Assembly: GCF_900143565.1 (NCBI RefSeq)
Contig: NZ_FREX01000011.1
Coordinates: 75,066-139,065, forward strand
Source: Pseudovibrio sp. Alg231-02
GTDB lineage: Bacteria > Pseudomonadota > Alphaproteobacteria > Rhizobiales > Stappiaceae
DNA length: 64,000 bases
Reading direction: 5' to 3'
In this document: piece after piece, positions 56,441 to 64,000 of the stretch
Layout: each line of letters opens with the position of its first letter
Numbering within the stretch: the first letter of the stretch is position 1
Position numbers and translations under genes: made by a program
Notes under the pieces: generated by a model
Database searches by the model: none
Told to the model about the DNA's origin: nothing
What the model saw: only the letters and a program-made list of their open reading frames with translations

Positions 56441-57763
56441 TTATCCGCCGTAACCAAGAATGACGCGCGGCAGGAACAGGCTGATTTCTGGAATGAAAGT
56501 CACCAGCATCAGGATGAAAATCACCGCGGCATAGAATGGCAGCATTGGTTTGATCAGATCCTGAATAGCAACCTTGCCCACAGAGCAGCTGATGAACAGC
56601 GCACTGCCCACTGGCGGCGTAATGATGCCGATGCACAGGTTGTAGGTCATCATGATACCGAAGTGCACAGGATCCATGCCAAGCTCAGTCGCGACTGGCA
56701 GGAATATCGGTGTGAAGATCAGCAGCGCAGGGGTCATGTCCATAAAAGTACCAATCACCAGCAAGCAGATGTTGATCACTAGCATGATGATGAACGGGTT
56801 CTCGGAAACATTCGCCAGTGCTTCACCAATTGCGTATGGAATGTCAGAGAATGTCATGGCCCAGGACATGCCGATAGAGCAACCAATCAGCAGCAGCACG
56901 ATGGAACTGGTGATCGCACTCTCAAGAATGATGGTGGGTAGATCAGTGACCTTCACTTCGCGGTAAATGCCAACCGCCAGCAGCAAGGTGTAAACAACCG
57001 CCACCGCAGAAGCTTCAGTTGCTGTGAAGACGCCACCAATGATACCGCCCATGATGATGAAGATGAGCAACAACGGCAGGAAAGCATCAGCGATCTTGAA
57101 GAGGATCTCTTTGAAACTTGGCAGCGGGATCAGCGGATAGCCACGTTTCGCAGCAACGATACCAGCCACAACCATCACACCAAGACCCATCAGGATACCC
57201 GGCAAGTATCCGGCAACGAACAACGTTGCCACGGATGTACCACCAGAAATTAGAGAGTAAACGATCAGCGTTGAGGAAGGTGGGATCAGCATGCCAGTTG
57301 GGCAGGAGGCTGCATTCACCGCAGCAGAAAAGGCAGGGTCATAGCCTTCTTTGCGCTGTAGCGGAGACATGATGCCACCGATTGCAGCAGCAGAGGCTAC
57401 AGCAGAGCCCGAAATGGAGCCAAACAGCATATTTGCCAGCACGTTGACGTGTGCCAAAGCCCCCGGCAAACGTCCGCCAACAATCTTGGCCAGCTCAATC
57501 AAGCGACGTGCGATACCACCAGAGTTCATGATGTTGCCAGCGAGAATGAAGAAGGGGATCGCCAACAGCGTAAAGCTGTCCAGACCACTCGCCATCTTCT
57601 GTGAAACAACAAAAAGGGCCTGATCAAAAGAGATCAGAAAGGTGATTGTTGCTGTTGCCGCCAACCCGATTGCAAAGGAGATCGGCACGCCGAGTGTAAC
57701 GAGAATGCCAAACACACCAAACAGAATAAGACCGCTTTGAAGCTCACTACTTAAAAATTCCAT
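56441..57763 (-). CDS. dctM: TRAP transporter large membrane subunit (DctM)
   Basis: The 440-residue protein has about 12 hydrophobic segments and the DctM opening LFGVFGILVTLGVPISFAIGLA. It contains ASAAAIGGIMSPLQRKEGYDPAFSAAVNAASCPTGMLIPPS, and GIITPPVGSALFISC near the end. It is the ion-driven permease of a tripartite TRAP importer, following DctQ by 11 bases. Hexuronates or glucuronides are the likely cargo from context. Confidence 0.95.
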   Translation of the reverse strand: MEFLSSELQSGLILFGVFGILVTLGVPISFAIGLAATATITFLISFDQALFVVSQKMASGLDSFTLLAIPFFILAGNIMNSGGIARRLIELAKIVGGRLPGALAHVNVLANMLFGSISGSAVASAAAIGGIMSPLQRKEGYDPAFSAAVNAASCPTGMLIPPSSTLIVYSLISGGTSVATLFVAGYLPGILMGLGVMVVAGIVAAKRGYPLIPLPSFKEILFKIADAFLPLLLIFIIMGGIIGGVFTATEASAVAVVYTLLLAVGIYREVKVTDLPTIILESAITSSIVLLLIGCSIGMSWAMTFSDIPYAIGEALANVSENPFIIMLVINICLLVIGTFMDMTPALLIFTPIFLPVATELGMDPVHFGIMMTYNLCIGIITPPVGSALFISCSVGKVAIQDLIKPMLPFYAAVIFILMLVTFIPEISLFLPRVILGYGG

Positions 57764-57774
57764 CAGACTTACTC

Positions 57775-58299
57775 TTATTTTGCAGCAGGATCAGCGGCGT
57801 CAGGCATCTGGTCGTTTGGACCTGTACCCGTGCCATTGACGAGACCAATGAAGAACTCAATGCAGTAGAACAGCATGATGCCGCCAGAGAACGGAATAGC
57901 TGCGTAGATGTAGCCCATTGGAACGCGAAGAGCGGGCGAGACCTGCCCGTTGGCGAGTGTCTTCAGGACCAGTTGTCCGCCGCCGTAAAGCATGACAACA
58001 CCTGAGAAGAACGCGATCGCCAGAATGATGAAGTAATCTGAAAACAATTTTCGATTGCCGACCAGTGAGCCGGTTAAAAGATCAATTGCCAGGTGTCTTC
58101 GCATTCCAAGCGTATAGGCCGCACCAATCAGGCCGATCCACATAAACATGAAACGAGCAAGTTCATCGGTCACGGTGCTTGGCGTGCCAAGAACGTATCT
58201 CGAAAAAACCTGCCAAACCACACACACCACGAGCACGACAAAAACCGACACCGTGACGGCCTTGAGGATCGTGTTAACTATTTTGGTCAGCGCTTGCAT
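57775..58299 (-). CDS. dctQ: TRAP transporter small membrane subunit (DctQ)
   Basis: The 174-residue protein has four membrane segments and the family text VWQVFSRYVLGTPSTVTDELARFMFMWIGLIGAAYTLG. It is the first gene of the minus-strand hexuronate operon. No DctP periplasmic binding protein gene adjoins it in this window, although most TRAP operons encode one first. Confidence 0.93.
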   Translation of the reverse strand: MQALTKIVNTILKAVTVSVFVVLVVCVVWQVFSRYVLGTPSTVTDELARFMFMWIGLIGAAYTLGMRRHLAIDLLTGSLVGNRKLFSDYFIILAIAFFSGVVMLYGGGQLVLKTLANGQVSPALRVPMGYIYAAIPFSGGIMLFYCIEFFIGLVNGTGTGPNDQMPDAADPAAK

Positions 58300-58496
58300 T
58301 TTATTTCCCTAATCCAGGTGAAGGCGCGGGCTCAGTATGCAGAAAGAATCTACAGTGGGCGACCAATTTCTCCTGAGGGGTTGTTCAGGAGATCTTGAAT
58401 TCGTGAGAGGGTTTCAGTTGGAGATCTGCAAATCTACGGATATCCAATGAATCCAATTAAATTACCTCTCCTCCAATTAATTGCTGATTTTTGATT

Positions 58497-58510
58497 ATTG
58501 GTCAACCAAT
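58497..58510. promoter_or_regulatory. UxuR/ExuR-like operator, site 1
   Basis: ATTGGTCAACCAAT has perfect six-base arms with a two-base centre, extended by T and A. It closely resembles the ATTGGTnnACCAAT sites bound by UxuR/ExuR of the GntR/FadR group in E. coli. It lies ~198 bases before dctQ. Confidence 0.65.
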
Positions 58511-58927
58511 ATGATAAAATGGTTTGACAATGTCGCAGTTTTGTACAAATGTGACATGTGTGGAGAGAGGTTTGGTTGATCTCCTTTCTCCACAATTCAA
58601 CGGTATCAGCGGAATTGCTCTGAGCTCTTGTTTTTAAAGGAAGATGTAGAGACGGGAGCAACGCCAACCAATGGTAGCGTGCTGAAAGATGTATTCTGAG
58701 GCAAAGGGAAGGGGAAGAAACTCTCAATCAGCTATTTAAACTATTTATAACAGCAGCTTGAGAGTTTGGATTGTTGGTTTGATACATACATTTCGGAATG
58801 ATGACGCTCTTCGAGTGTATAGAGGTTCCGGTGTGATGATTTTCAGATCAATGGCACATTCGCCTGATTTTCTCAAATACGCACAAATAGGTCGACCAAC
58901 TTGGACGGATGTCCCAACAACGACGAA

Positions 58928-58943
58928 ACCAATATTGGTCAAC
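58928..58943. promoter_or_regulatory. UxuR/ExuR-like operator, site 2, before beta-glucuronidase
   Basis: The 12-base perfect palindrome ACCAATATTGGT runs into TATTGGTCAAC, which repeats 11 bases of site 1. It abuts the GAGGA ribosome site of the GH2 gene, so a bound repressor could block elongation or initiation. Confidence 0.5.
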
Positions 58944-58954
58944 GAGGATCAGTG

Positions 58955-60754
58955 ATGCTTGAGCGGATGGAAGGTGCCGATAACGGCCTGGCTTGCTTGC
59001 ATGATGAGGACTATGACGTTCCTTTCAATAAGCAGAATCTGAACAGCAGCATGCTGATTTTCACGGGCGGCCGTAAAGCTGAGTCGCTAAACGGAGAGTG
59101 GAACTTCTGCGTCGACCTGCTGGACACCGGGCTGCGCCAAAAATGGTTCTCTTTCACGCCAGAAGCACCAGAAGATAAGACTGAGCCTTACGATTACGAC
59201 CCTTATGCAGGCGAAACCGTTCCAGTTCCTTCGTGCTGGTCTATGCTCAAGGACAAATGGTATTTTTTTGAAGGCAGTGCGTGGTACACCCGCTCACTGG
59301 ATCTGGAAGAGGTGCGGAAAGACGAACGCCTTTTCCTCAGAGTAGGGGCGGCTCAATACGACTGTAAGGTGTTCCTGAATGGGGAGTTTCTCGGCAACCA
59401 CTACGGCGGGTCCACGCCATTCAATGTAGAGCTAACCGATCACGCAAAACCGGGCCGTAATTGGTTGATGCTGTGCGTGAACAACACCCGCACCCTCGAC
59501 CGTGTCCCGATGCGAAATACCGATTGGTTCAACTACGGTGGCATCTATCGGGATGTAGAGCTCTATAGAACCCCGAAAACATTCATCTCAGATTTCTTCG
59601 CCTACCTGGTCCCTGACAGCTCCTACGATAAAATCGCGGTTGAGCTGCAGGTCAACGGTCCAGACAGAGCGCCCGTTACAGTCGAGTTCAAAGAGTTGGG
59701 CATCAAGTCTGAGGTTCCCATTGACGAAGACGGCTTCGGAAAACTGGTTATCCCATCAAAACCAGAGCTGTGGTCACCAGAACACCCGCGCCTCTATCAG
59801 GCAACAGCCTCTGTTGGTGAAGATCGTGTCGAAGACATGATCGGGTTCCGTCAGATAGATCAAGTCGGAACGGACGTTCTGCTCAATGGCAAGCCAATCT
59901 TTTTCCGTGGCATCTCCGTGCACGAGGATGACGAGTTTACCGGCAAAGTCTTGCGTGATGAGGATCTGGAGCAACGGTTCCGACATGCCAAGGAGCTGAA
60001 CTGCAATTTCATGCGGTTCGCCCATTATCCGCACGATGAACGCGCCGCAAAAATGGCAGATCGTGAAGGAATTCTTCTTTGGGAAGAGATACCCGTTTAC
60101 TGGGCAATCGACTTCAAGAACACGGATACTCTCAATGATGCCCGCAACCAGCTTCAGGAGCTGATCAAGCGTGATCGCAACAGAGCATCTGTCGTCATCT
60201 GGTCTGTTGGAAACGAGAACCCCGACACTGACGAGCGCCTTTCGTTCATGAAGCACCTGGTCGATACCGCAAAAGAGATGGACCCAACACGCCTGACCTC
60301 TGCTGCTTGCCTTGTGAACCACACCAAGAACCGTATCGAGGATCGCCTGATCCAGCATATCAATGTGATCGGCATCAACGAGTACTATGGTTGGTATGAG
60401 GAGAATTTCGACGACCTGATCGACTTCCTGGACAACTCAGAGCCGGGCAAACCTGTCGTCATCTCCGAAACTGGTGCGGATGGTTACATCGGTGAGGGCA
60501 AGTTGGAGAAGGGCTTCTTCAGTGAGAGTTACATGGCTGAGGTTTACCGCAAGCAGATTGCCACCTTACGCCAGCGAGAATTCGTAAAGGGCATCTCACC
60601 ATGGATCCTCTATGATTTCCGTGTCGAACGTCGACAGAATATGTTCCAGCAAGGCTGGAACCGCAAAGGCTTGATCGCCTCAGACAAGAAAACAAAGAAA
60701 ACAGCCTTCAAACTTCTTGCAGATTTTTATGCAGAGCTGAAAGCGAAAAACTGA
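58955..60754 (+). CDS. uidA: GH2 beta-glucuronidase
   Basis: The 599-residue enzyme (ATG 58955 behind GAGGA) matches E. coli UidA in length. It has the sugar-binding domain, an immunoglobulin-like domain and the TIM barrel. The acid/base Glu421 is in GNENPDTD and the nucleophile Glu505 in VISETGADGY. The diagnostic Asn569-x-Lys571 (WNRKGL) contacts the glucuronate carboxylate in known beta-glucuronidases and is absent from beta-galactosidases. It releases glucuronate from imported glucuronides for UxaC. No signal peptide is present. It is first in an operon with the regulator and uxuA. Confidence 0.93.
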   Translation: MLERMEGADNGLACLHDEDYDVPFNKQNLNSSMLIFTGGRKAESLNGEWNFCVDLLDTGLRQKWFSFTPEAPEDKTEPYDYDPYAGETVPVPSCWSMLKDKWYFFEGSAWYTRSLDLEEVRKDERLFLRVGAAQYDCKVFLNGEFLGNHYGGSTPFNVELTDHAKPGRNWLMLCVNNTRTLDRVPMRNTDWFNYGGIYRDVELYRTPKTFISDFFAYLVPDSSYDKIAVELQVNGPDRAPVTVEFKELGIKSEVPIDEDGFGKLVIPSKPELWSPEHPRLYQATASVGEDRVEDMIGFRQIDQVGTDVLLNGKPIFFRGISVHEDDEFTGKVLRDEDLEQRFRHAKELNCNFMRFAHYPHDERAAKMADREGILLWEEIPVYWAIDFKNTDTLNDARNQLQELIKRDRNRASVVIWSVGNENPDTDERLSFMKHLVDTAKEMDPTRLTSAACLVNHTKNRIEDRLIQHINVIGINEYYGWYEENFDDLIDFLDNSEPGKPVVISETGADGYIGEGKLEKGFFSESYMAEVYRKQIATLRQREFVKGISPWILYDFRVERRQNMFQQGWNRKGLIASDKKTKKTAFKLLADFYAELKAKN

Positions 60755-60767
60755 TCTGGATTGCACC

Positions 60768-61532
60768 ATGACATTAGACTCGAACAGAAGACGTTATCAG
60801 GATGTAGCAGAAGAGCTGGTTCGCGATTTGGCGAACGGTGCATTCGCCATTGGTGACAAGCTCCCTACAGAGCGCAAGATTTCTGAGGATCTGGGCGTCA
60901 GTCGGTCACTGGTCAGAGACGCGATGATCATGTTGGAAGTGCAGGGGCTGGTTGATGTCCGTAAAGGTTCAGGTACTTATGTTCTTCGTCTTCCGGGTGA
61001 TGTGACACCAGACAGTTCCTTAGAGCAGGACATTGGCCCATTTGAGCTGCTGCAGGCACGTCAGTTGCTGGAAAGCAATATTGCAGCTTTTGCCGCGACA
61101 ATGGCGACCAAAGCTGATGTGATGCAAATGCGCGAGACGCTGGCAAAGGAACGGGTTGAAATTGAATCGGGTTCCGGAAGTCACAAAGCTGACGAGGAGT
61201 TCCACCGTCTGGTCGCTCAGGCAAGCCAGAACTCTGTCCTGACTGAATCAGTTGAGCATCTTTGGACCCTGCGCAAACGTTCCCGCATGTGGGAGCAGCT
61301 GCATCAGCGCATCTTTGACCAAGGCTATCAGATTAAGTGGCTGGATGATCACCAGGCAATCCTGTCGGCGCTGCAATGCCGGGATCCGCAAATGGCCCGA
61401 CAAGCCATGTGGCAGCATCTGGAGAATGTGCGCATGACACTGCTGGAGCTCTCTGATGTCGATGATCCTGCATTTGATGCATATCTTTTTGATACCGATC
61501 CGCTGGCAGCGGTGAACGATCTCAAAAAATAA
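60768..61532 (+). CDS. GntR/FadR-type regulator, UxuR/ExuR-like
   Basis: The 254-residue regulator has an N-terminal winged helix (residues ~8-72, with DKLPTERKISEDLGVSRSLV and KGSGTYVL) and an all-helical FCD domain. The FCD metal/effector residues appear as DEEFHRLVAQAS and DDHQAILSAL. It is located between beta-glucuronidase and mannonate dehydratase genes, 13 bases after the former. It probably represses both divergent operons through the ATTGGT-type sites, released by fructuronate or glucuronate. Confidence 0.92.
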   Translation: MTLDSNRRRYQDVAEELVRDLANGAFAIGDKLPTERKISEDLGVSRSLVRDAMIMLEVQGLVDVRKGSGTYVLRLPGDVTPDSSLEQDIGPFELLQARQLLESNIAAFAATMATKADVMQMRETLAKERVEIESGSGSHKADEEFHRLVAQASQNSVLTESVEHLWTLRKRSRMWEQLHQRIFDQGYQIKWLDDHQAILSALQCRDPQMARQAMWQHLENVRMTLLELSDVDDPAFDAYLFDTDPLAAVNDLKK

Positions 61533-61591
61533 CCGAAGTGAAATGTTAAACCGGGCTTTGGCCCCAAAATTTGAAAAGCAAAGAGCTAAAC

Positions 61592-62776
61592 ATGGAACAG
61601 ACTTGGCGCTGGTATGGCCCACATGATCCGGTCACTCTCAAAGATGTTCGGCAGGCAGGGGCAACGGGCATTGTCACCGCTCTTCATCACATCCCGAATG
61701 GCGTGGTGTGGCCAGTTGAAGAAATTCAAAAGCGCAAAGACGAGATCGAAGCTGCCGGTCTTGTCTGGTCTGTTGTCGAAAGTGTTCCGGTCCATGAGCA
61801 TGTAAAAACGCGCACTGGGGATTTCGAAAAGTATATCGAGACCTATAAGCAATCTATCCGCAATCTGGTGGCCTGCGGCATCACCAAGATCTGCTACAAC
61901 TTCATGCCTGTACTGGACTGGACACGTACAGATTTGACCTACGAACTGGAAACAGGCGCGACCTGTCTTCGCTTTGATGCAGATGTCTTCACAGCCTTCG
62001 ATATCTTCATTCTCGAGCGCCCGAACGCTAAAGAAGAATACTCTGCAGAAGAAGTTGCGCGCGCAACCGCAGTCTTCGAGGCGATGTCTCAGGAAGATAA
62101 AGACGGATTGGTTAGAACGATCCTGGCCGGCCTTCCAGGTTCGGAAGAATCCTACACGGTTGCAGATATTCGCGCCCACCTGGAGCGTTACAACGGCATT
62201 GATGCGGATAAGCTAAGAGAGCATCTAGCGCTGTTCCTCAAAGAGGTCATTCCAGTGTGTGCAGAAACTGGAGCGGTGATGGCAATCCATCCGGATGATC
62301 CTCCGCGCCCGCTGCTGGGCTTACCGCGGGTATGCTCAACTGAATCCGATTATGAATATATTTCGAAGGCAGTCGATGTACCTGAAAACGGCTTTACATT
62401 CTGCACTGGCTCTCTGGGTGTTCGGGCTGATAATGATCTTGTAGGCATTGTGCAGCGCTACGCCAAACGCATCCATTTCGTCCACCTGCGGGCCACCAAA
62501 CGCGAAGACAATCCGCTGTCCTTCCACGAGGCGGATCATCTGACCGGCGACGTTGATATGGTTGGTGTGATCTCAGCCTTGGTGGATGAAGAAGAGCGTA
62601 GGAAAGCATCTGGCTCTGATGATCTGATCCCGTTCCGTCCAGACCACGGTCATGCCATGCTCTCAGATCTGCAAATGAAATCTGCACCGGGTTATCCAGC
62701 AGTGGGCCGTTTGCGGGGCCTTGCAGAGTTACGAGGTGTTGAAACAGCAATACGAGCGATGCGCGAATCTGCATAA
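61592..62776 (+). CDS. uxuA: Mannonate dehydratase
   Basis: UxuA dehydrates mannonate to 2-keto-3-deoxygluconate. The ATG at 61592 gives 394 residues, the same as E. coli UxuA; a TTG seven codons earlier is less likely. Family text includes [40 protein letters not shown] and [10 protein letters not shown], which hold the metal-binding Cys/His/Asp set. It completes the glucuronate-to-KDG route with UxaC and UxuB. Confidence 0.97.
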   Translation: MEQTWRWYGPHDPVTLKDVRQAGATGIVTALHHIPNGVVWPVEEIQKRKDEIEAAGLVWSVVESVPVHEHVKTRTGDFEKYIETYKQSIRNLVACGITKICYNFMPVLDWTRTDLTYELETGATCLRFDADVFTAFDIFILERPNAKEEYSAEEVARATAVFEAMSQEDKDGLVRTILAGLPGSEESYTVADIRAHLERYNGIDADKLREHLALFLKEVIPVCAETGAVMAIHPDDPPRPLLGLPRVCSTESDYEYISKAVDVPENGFTFCTGSLGVRADNDLVGIVQRYAKRIHFVHLRATKREDNPLSFHEADHLTGDVDMVGVISALVDEEERRKASGSDDLIPFRPDHGHAMLSDLQMKSAPGYPAVGRLRGLAELRGVETAIRAMRESA

Positions 62777-62803
62777 GCCAAATTCAGAAAAACAAACATC
62801 AAC

Positions 62804-62830
62804 AAGCCGGGGCATTGCTCCGGCTTTTTT
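62804..62830 (+). terminator. Terminator after uxuA
   Basis: AAGCCGGGG pairs with CTCCGGCTT (one G-U) around a CATTG loop and is followed by six T residues. Confidence 0.9.
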
Positions 62831-62864
62831 GTACTCACTGTGAAATCAACGAATATTTTATTTG

Positions 62865-62879
62865 TGTAATATTATTACA
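62865..62879. promoter_or_regulatory. Zur-like palindrome upstream of znuC
   Basis: TGTAATATTATTACA has six-base arms around ATT in an AT-rich stretch. Zur sites in proteobacteria are AT-rich dyads of the form TGTTATnATAACA. It lies about 60 bases before znuC. Confidence 0.5.
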
Positions 62880-62937
62880 TAACATATAAAAGTCATCCCC
62901 TTCGTGGAGCTGCCCACGGTGAGTTGAGGTGCCTATT

Positions 62938-63705
62938 GTGCAATTGATTGAGATGGATGGAGTTGGGATCAAGCGGCAAGGCCGTTGGTTGATCCAGAAT
63001 GTGACTCTGAGTGTAAAAGCTGGTGAGATTGTAACCCTCATCGGCCCGAATGGCGCTGGCAAAAGCACGACCGCGAAAACCGCATTAGGCGTGTTGAAAG
63101 CAGATGCCGGAAAGATCAAGCGCAAGCCCAATCTCAAAGTCGGCTATGTCCCTCAAAAGCTCGCTGTGGACTGGACAATGCCTTTGACTGTCGGCCGATT
63201 GATGAGCCTGACCGCCAAACCGTCTAGGGATGAGATTGATAAGGTGCTGGAGAAAACGGGCATCTCGCATCTCATCAATGCCAATGTGCAGCAGCTTTCG
63301 GGTGGTGAATATCAAAGAGCACTGTTGGCAAGAGCGATCCTGCGCACGCCAGACCTTCTCGTTCTGGATGAGCCAGTACAGGGTGTCGACTATTCCGGTG
63401 AGATAGCTCTTTACAATCTGATCCTCCAAATTCGTGAGGAGCTGAACTGCGGTATCCTGCTCATTTCGCACGACTTGCACGTGGTGATGGCGCAGACAGA
63501 TACAGTGGTTTGCCTTAACGGTCATGTGTGCTGCAGCGGTGCACCAGAACATGTGGCAGCTTCTGATGCCTACAAGCAGCTCTTCGGGGATGCTGCCTCA
63601 CAGTCCCTGGCGATCTACCACCATCATCACGACCACAGCCACAAGGCCGACGGAACAATCGTTCCATCCAAAGGGGATTCTGGAGACTGCTGCGATCATG
63701 GATGA
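62938..63705 (+). CDS. znuC: Zinc ABC transporter ATPase
   Basis: The 255-residue ATPase has Walker A GPNGAGKSTTAK, signature LSGGEYQRALLARAIL and Walker B LLVLDEPVQGVD. Its C-terminal tail (HHHHDHSHKAD and GDCCDHG) is rich in metal ligands, as in ZnuC proteins. GTG 62938 is chosen because GAGG lies eight bases before it; GTG 62929 is possible. It overlaps znuB by eight bases. ZnuA is not in the window. Confidence 0.93.
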   Translation: MQLIEMDGVGIKRQGRWLIQNVTLSVKAGEIVTLIGPNGAGKSTTAKTALGVLKADAGKIKRKPNLKVGYVPQKLAVDWTMPLTVGRLMSLTAKPSRDEIDKVLEKTGISHLINANVQQLSGGEYQRALLARAILRTPDLLVLDEPVQGVDYSGEIALYNLILQIREELNCGILLISHDLHVVMAQTDTVVCLNGHVCCSGAPEHVAASDAYKQLFGDAASQSLAIYHHHHDHSHKADGTIVPSKGDSGDCCDHG

Positions 63706-64000
63706 TTTTATTCTAAGAGCCATGTTGGCCGGGATTGGACTTGCGCTTGTCAGCGGACCACTCGGCTGCTTCGTCGTCTGGCGTCGGATGGCTTATTTCG
63801 GCGATACCATGTCCCACTCAGCGCTTCTTGGCGTTGCGCTTGCCTTCCTGTTGAACATCAATCTCATGGTAGGCGTACTGGGGGTGACAGTGACGGTTTC
63901 CCTGTGTTTGCTCATCTTGCAAAAACGTGGGGCGCTCTCAACGGATGCTTTGCTCGGGTTACTGTCGCATTCGGCCCTTGCGCTCGGCATGGTGCTGATT
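63698..64000 (+). CDS. znuB: Zinc ABC transporter permease (truncated by window end)
   Basis: The first 101 codons are present. The ABC-3 permease start MDDFILRAMLAGIGLALVSG is followed by the conserved FGDTMSHSALLGVAL. It overlaps znuC, so the two are coupled. The rest lies beyond the window; nothing suggests a broken gene. Confidence 0.92.
   Translation, partial: MDDFILRAMLAGIGLALVSGPLGCFVVWRRMAYFGDTMSHSALLGVALAFLLNINLMVGVLGVTVTVSLCLLILQKRGALSTDALLGLLSHSALALGMVLI

Larger units (their letters stand above)
58300..58954. promoter_or_regulatory. Divergent control region of the hexuronate regulon
   Basis: A 655-base AT-rich stretch separates the TRAP operon from the beta-glucuronidase operon and holds no visible gene. 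It contains ATTGGTCAACCAAT (58497-58510), TTTGTACAAA (58540-58549), two TGGTTTGA elements (near 58520 and 58775), and ACCAATATTGGTCAAC (58928-58943). The GntR-family gene in the plus operon is the probable reader. Confidence 0.55.

Overview
The window reads as chromosomal DNA from a marine or host-associated alphaproteobacterium. The evidence is moderate GC, a PutA lacking the ribbon-helix-helix domain, TRAP and UgpC-type sugar transporters, an Ilv/Edd sugar-acid dehydratase, MocR and IclR regulators, and type III secretion accessory genes. A Pseudovibrio-like (Stappiaceae/Rhodobacterales-Hyphomicrobiales) host is my inference, since there is no rRNA or marker gene to prove it. About 52 protein genes and one tRNA-Gln are supported. 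I saw no insertion sequence, integrase, phage gene or CRISPR array.

Layout. 0-6 kb: a CsoR/RcnR-family metal repressor with an MFS exporter and two G/C-tract operators, a nucleoside hydrolase, a LysE exporter divergent from a MocR regulator, and a BMP-type binding protein. 6-9.3 kb: a MltB-type lytic transglycosylase, then a three-gene minus-strand unit of two CesT-like type III secretion chaperones and a protein carrying a eukaryotic-type RhoGAP domain. This unit is the most striking item in the window. 9.5-11.3 kb: purU-folD (one-carbon metabolism). 11.7-19.1 kb: a glycosyltransferase, then an outer membrane factor/membrane fusion protein/RND pump operon whose pump carries a 60-residue Ser/Gly-rich insert. 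19.3 kb: tRNA-Gln(TTG). 19.7-24.3 kb: a membrane protein, an acyl-CoA synthetase plus GNAT pair, and Lrp/azlCD.

24.4-36 kb is a galactose/galactoside catabolic island. It holds an ABC importer (binding protein, two permeases, separate ATPase), an IclR regulator with a palindromic operator, GH42 beta-galactosidase, lactonase, Ilv/Edd dehydratase, DgoK and DgoA. Together they outline an oxidative De Ley-Doudoroff route lacking only a sugar 1-dehydrogenase. 36-40.3 kb: putA and a divergent Lrp-family regulator. 40.3-47.2 kb: a GNAT, NhaC and the arginine deiminase pathway (YfcC-like carrier, arcA, argF/arcB, arcC). 47.5-51 kb: a stand-alone CofD-like protein and a long-chain acyl-CoA synthetase.

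51-62.8 kb is a glucuronide/hexuronate regulon built on two divergent operons. The minus operon has TRAP DctQM, GH31, uxuB-type reductase and uxaC. The plus operon has GH2 beta-glucuronidase with the carboxylate-recognising NxK motif, a GntR/FadR-type regulator and uxuA. A 655-base control region with ATTGGT-type operator motifs separates them. The window ends in znuC and a truncated znuB preceded by a Zur-like palindrome.

Start sites were moved from the longest open frame wherever a ribosome binding site, signal peptide or family length argued for an internal start; each case is stated. Family calls rest on motif reading by eye, not on database searches.
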